From positions 1-8,214 of the forward strand of contig SLKH01000216.1 of the NCBI GenBank assembly GCA_007134665.1: DNA of 8,214 nt, read 5' to 3'. Made by a program: the position numbers and the translations under genes. The notes beneath the pieces were generated by a model that did not search any database, had not been told where the DNA came from, and was given only the letters and a program-made list of their open reading frames with translations. Positions within the stretch are counted from its first letter, which is position 1. Each line of letters opens with the position of its first letter. Origin of the DNA: Balneolaceae bacterium (GTDB lineage Bacteria > Bacteroidota > Rhodothermia > Balneolales > Balneolaceae). Shown here piece after piece: positions 6,286 to 8,214 of the stretch.

Positions 6286-7509
6286 TTACTCAAGCATCAG
6301 GCTTTTCAGGAAACCTTTTCCTGTGTTCGGTTTGTCGAGCTTTGTATGGTGGTGCTCGAGATTAACATGATCGAGTGGAATGGGCACTTCTTCAACCATT
6401 TCCAGGCCAAAACTATTTAACCCGACTCGTTTAACGGGATTATTGGTTAGCAACCGCAATTTTCTGACCCCCAGTGCATGTAGAATCTGGGCACCTATTC
6501 CATAATCACGATAATCCATCTGCAGCCCAAGTTTATGTTTTATCTGCTCTACACTTAATCCCTGATCCTGAAGCTGAAGGGATTTAAGTTGTGTGATAAG
6601 TCCGAAATCACGGCTCATCTGATCCATATAGAGCACAACGCCTTTGCCGGCTTTATCAACCATGCGCATTGCCTGGTGCAGGAGTTCTGTTTTGTCACTT
6701 CTTTTGCTTCCGAAAATATCGCCCATTGGATTGGCAGAATGTACACGGACAAGTACAGGCTCCTCCTTTTTCCATTTACCCTTCGTTAGTGCAATGTGAG
6801 TGTCGCCTGTAGTGGTATCCTGGAATGCATGAAGCTGGAAATCTCCATAGATCGTTGGCATATCAATGGAGATAGCTTCCCTGATCAGGGATTCATGCTC
6901 CATCCTGTAGGCGATGAGGTCCTTGATGGTGACGAGTTTCATGTCAAACTTTTCTGCCATCTCAATCAGTTGGGGAAGCCTGGCCATTTCACCGTCATCC
7001 CTCATGATTTCACAAATGATACCGGCTGATTCCAGTCCTGCAAGCCGCGCCAGGTCAATGGCAGCTTCGGTATGCCCGGCCCTGCGTAAAACTCCGCCAC
7101 GCGAACCGACAAGTGGAAAAATATGTCCCGGTTTTCTAAAGTCTTCCGGAATGGCATCAGGGTTAATCAGTTCACGGATGGTGTTTGCCCTGTCAGAGGC
7201 AGAGATACCTGTTGTTGTCAATGTTTTATGATCTACTGAGATGGTAAAAGCCGCTTCATCAGGGTCGGCCCCATCGGTTACCATATAATCCAGGTTCAGT
7301 TCATGTGCTTTTTCCCGCGTAATCGGGACACACACTAAACCCCGTCCATGTTTTGCCATGAAATTGATCGCATCGGAGGTAACTTTTTCCGCTGCCATGA
7401 CGAAATCCCCTTCATTTTCACGGTCTTCGTCATCAACAACAATAATCATGTTGCCTTTTCGAATCTCTTCAATTGCCTCAGGAATTGTATGAAAAGCAAA
7501 ATTGGACAT
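6286..7509 (-). CDS. ribBA: RibBA-type protein: intact DHBP synthase, degenerate GTP cyclohydrolase II domain
   Basis: This 407-residue protein has the layout of bifunctional RibBA. The N-terminal half (1-203) converts ribulose 5-phosphate to dihydroxybutanone 4-phosphate for riboflavin. Its motifs are complete: DDEDRENEGDF (26-36), HGRGLVCVP (54-62), TGISASDRA (100-108), PGHIFPL (127-133), RAGHTEAAIDLARLAG (143-158). The C-terminal half (about 204-407) aligns with GTP cyclohydrolase II (VLVRVHS at 252-258, MGDIFGS at 262-268, LLTNNPVK at 353-360) but lacks key residues. The three zinc cysteines, C54, C65 and C67 in E. coli RibA, are N260, S271 and K273. Catalytic Y105 is L311. The RQEGR loop reads DQMSR. 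Only the D126 and R128 equivalents (D332, R334) remain. The usual C-terminal motif (N-x-x-Y-L-x-T-K, KMGH) is missing. GTP cyclohydrolase activity is therefore doubtful. No FMN riboswitch is seen upstream. It converges on lspA with a 21-bp gap. Confidence 0.9.
   Translation of the reverse strand: MSNFAFHTIPEAIEEIRKGNMIIVVDDEDRENEGDFVMAAEKVTSDAINFMAKHGRGLVCVPITREKAHELNLDYMVTDGADPDEAAFTISVDHKTLTTTGISASDRANTIRELINPDAIPEDFRKPGHIFPLVGSRGGVLRRAGHTEAAIDLARLAGLESAGIICEIMRDDGEMARLPQLIEMAEKFDMKLVTIKDLIAYRMEHESLIREAISIDMPTIYGDFQLHAFQDTTTGDTHIALTKGKWKKEEPVLVRVHSANPMGDIFGSKRSDKTELLHQAMRMVDKAGKGVVLYMDQMSRDFGLITQLKSLQLQDQGLSVEQIKHKLGLQMDYRDYGIGAQILHALGVRKLRLLTNNPVKRVGLNSFGLEMVEEVPIPLDHVNLEHHHTKLDKPNTGKGFLKSLMLE
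6307..6323. terminator. Perfect 7-bp hairpin at the convergent gene ends
   Basis: CAGGAAA-CCT-TTTCCTG is a perfect 7-bp stem with a 3-base loop. It lies inside the last codons of ribBA and 43 bp after the lspA stop. Neither strand has a clean T run after the stem, so intrinsic termination is uncertain. Its place between two converging genes makes a shared weak terminator or RNA 3'-end stabiliser possible; chance within coding sequence is also possible. Confidence 0.25.
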
Positions 7510-7597
7510 ATCAGGGTATAACTTCTACTGGAAATACAGTTCACAGTTAATGTTTTTCAACTGCAAACGGATTGTAAGTACAGACAAATATTGATAT
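7510..7597. other. Spacer between yajC and ribBA
   Basis: This 88-bp spacer separates two genes read in the same direction. On the minus strand AATATTTG (plus-strand 7585-7592) is one mismatch from the Bacteroidota TAnnTTTG element, but no TTG at the right distance was found. It is too short for an FMN riboswitch and lacks its conserved blocks. A direct repeat ACAGTT (7536-7541 and 7543-7548) is seen. Readthrough from yajC is plausible. Confidence 0.4.
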
Positions 7598-7912
7598 CTA
7601 ATTTTTGTCAGGATTTACATCTGTAATGGCACTTTTTTGAAAACGGATTTTCACACCGCTGTCAACTTCAAGTAAAACAGTTTCATCATCGATGGAGTTC
7701 ACCTGGCCCATCAATCCGCCGGAAGTGACAACTTTGTCTCCTTTTCTCATGGCTTCCACTTTCTTCTGTATTTCTTTCTGCCGTTTGCTTTGAGGCCGGA
7801 TGATGAAGAAGTAAAAAACAAAAAAGAGTGCACCCAGGAACAGCAGGTTAATAATTGCTCCTTCCGAACCGGAGTCGGGGGGTGCCATTAGAAAGAATTG
7901 ACCTAAAGTCAT
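7598..7912 (-). CDS. yajC: Sec translocon accessory subunit YajC
   Basis: This 104-residue single-pass membrane protein matches the usual 90-115 residues of YajC, which associates with SecDF and the SecYEG translocon at the inner membrane. A short N-terminal part (1-18, ending PPDSGSEG) precedes one hydrophobic helix (about 20-38, NLLFLGALFFVFYFFIIRP), then the hallmark RPQSKRQKEIQKK (39-51) and the GDKVVTSGGLMGQV segment (58-71), ending in a small basic/acidic beta domain to residue 104. The IIRPQ-KR junction and the V-T-x-G-G motif are diagnostic. The start ATG at 7912 has no Shine-Dalgarno sequence; the second methionine (residue 9) would still keep the helix, but the first fits the family. 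secD and secF are not in this window. It lies 88 bp upstream of ribBA in the same direction. Confidence 0.95.
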   Translation of the reverse strand: MTLGQFFLMAPPDSGSEGAIINLLFLGALFFVFYFFIIRPQSKRQKEIQKKVEAMRKGDKVVTSGGLMGQVNSIDDETVLLEVDSGVKIRFQKSAITDVNPDKN

Positions 7913-8026
7913 AGATTAGAATCGTTTGTTAAGTTAATTAATGAATTTGATCAAGATAACGGTTTCTGATTCGGGTAGCAATTTCTGCTGTTTAATTGAG
8001 GGTTATTGTAAATGTGCTGCCTTGCT

Positions 8027-8045
8027 GGGCTGTCTCAAAAGTCGT
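8027..8045. mobile_element. Possible remnant of an insertion-sequence end
   Basis: GGGCTGTCTCAAAAGTCGT resembles the terminal inverted repeats of several transposase families, in particular IS1182-like elements that begin with GGxCTGTCTCAAAA. No transposase fragment and no matching opposite end are visible in the window, so at most this is a solo end or a decayed miniature element. The judgement rests on memory of such ends. Confidence 0.25.
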
Positions 8046-8121
8046 CTCTGCCATTTAAGGTCTTATAAAAATCAGGTAATGGTTAATAAAATCAATGCCC
8101 TGCTCTCTCGACCCACTCCCG

Positions 8122-8161
8122 TCCCCTCCCTCCGGCGCAAAAGAACGCCGCATGGAGGGGA
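8122..8161. repeat. GC-rich REP-like palindrome
   Basis: An imperfect hairpin: outer stem TCCCCTCC (8122-8129) with GGAGGGGA (8154-8161), a 3-by-3 internal loop (8130-8132, 8151-8153), inner stem CGGCG (8133-8137) with CGCCG (8146-8150), and an 8-base loop, CAAAAGAA. It is followed by the perfect palindrome GGAGCTCC (8159-8166) and preceded by GACCCACTCCCG, a pyrimidine-rich lead-in that resembles common intergenic repeats in Bacteroidota genomes. No T run follows on either strand, so a repetitive extragenic palindrome is more likely than a terminator. Confidence 0.5.
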
Positions 8162-8214
8162 GCTCCTTATCAATACCTTAATGAACTTGAAATTATTAGA
8201 TTTTACTTTTCGGC

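Larger units (their letters stand above)
7913..8214. other. Non-coding region upstream of yajC
   Basis: This stretch of about 300 bases has no open frame with coding character on either strand. The part next to yajC (7913-8010) is AT-rich and should hold its promoter on the minus strand; no convincing -35/-10 or TTG/TAnnTTTG pair was found. The middle carries an IS-end-like sequence and the right part a GC-rich hairpin, listed separately. The contrast in base composition between the AT-rich flanks and the GC-rich hairpin is marked. Confidence 0.5.

Noticed and set aside
6914..7231. Plus-strand open frame of 105 codons.
   Set aside because: It is antisense to the well-conserved DHBP synthase half of ribBA, with no recognisable domain.
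7536..7563. Direct repeat ACAGTT plus a short CAGTT/AACTG hairpin upstream of ribBA.
   Set aside because: The repeats and stem are only 5-6 bases long in an AT-rich spacer, which is within chance expectation.
7510..7597. FMN riboswitch upstream of ribBA.
   Set aside because: The spacer is only 88 bases and lacks the conserved AGGGGC-type blocks of the RFN element.

Overview
This window looks like chromosome from a member of the Bacteroidota in the broad sense. The Balneolota/Rhodothermota lineage is my best guess, at moderate confidence. The reasons are: an IleS of type 2 (about 1050 residues), the gene order ileS - TraR/DksA-like gene - lspA, a DksA-like protein whose zinc finger has decayed to the form I associate with Bacteroidota, a moderate-to-low GC content, and an almost complete lack of Shine-Dalgarno sequences before the start codons. 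I see no phage genes, CRISPR array, tRNA or rRNA.

Layout. Positions 1-132 (minus strand) hold the first 44 codons of a secreted protein that runs off the left edge. Positions 337-1715 (minus strand) hold a two-gene unit: a low-molecular-weight protein-tyrosine-phosphatase-type gene whose stop overlaps the start of a fructosamine-3-kinase-family gene by 4 bp. The pairing fits repair of glycated proteins. A 270-bp divergent spacer (1716-1985) with a perfect 8-bp inverted repeat separates this unit from a plus-strand unit, 1986-6264: ileS, a TraR/DksA-like regulator gene and lspA, with gaps of 12 and 16 bp. On the minus strand, converging on lspA, lie yajC (7598-7912) and, downstream of it, a ribBA-type gene (6286-7509). 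The last 300 bases (7913-8214) are non-coding and hold a GC-rich REP-like hairpin and a short stretch that resembles an insertion-sequence end.

The genes are mostly housekeeping: tRNA charging, lipoprotein signal-peptide removal, riboflavin precursor synthesis, Sec translocon accessory and protein deglycation. The interest lies in departures from the textbook form. The GTP cyclohydrolase II half of RibBA has lost all three zinc cysteines, the catalytic tyrosine and the usual RQEGR loop. IleS has a swapped signature motif, GIHH instead of HxGH, of the type linked to very high mupirocin resistance. The DksA-like protein keeps one of four zinc cysteines. I found no evidence of a wholly new multi-gene system; the nearest to a dedicated module is the phosphatase/kinase deglycation pair.
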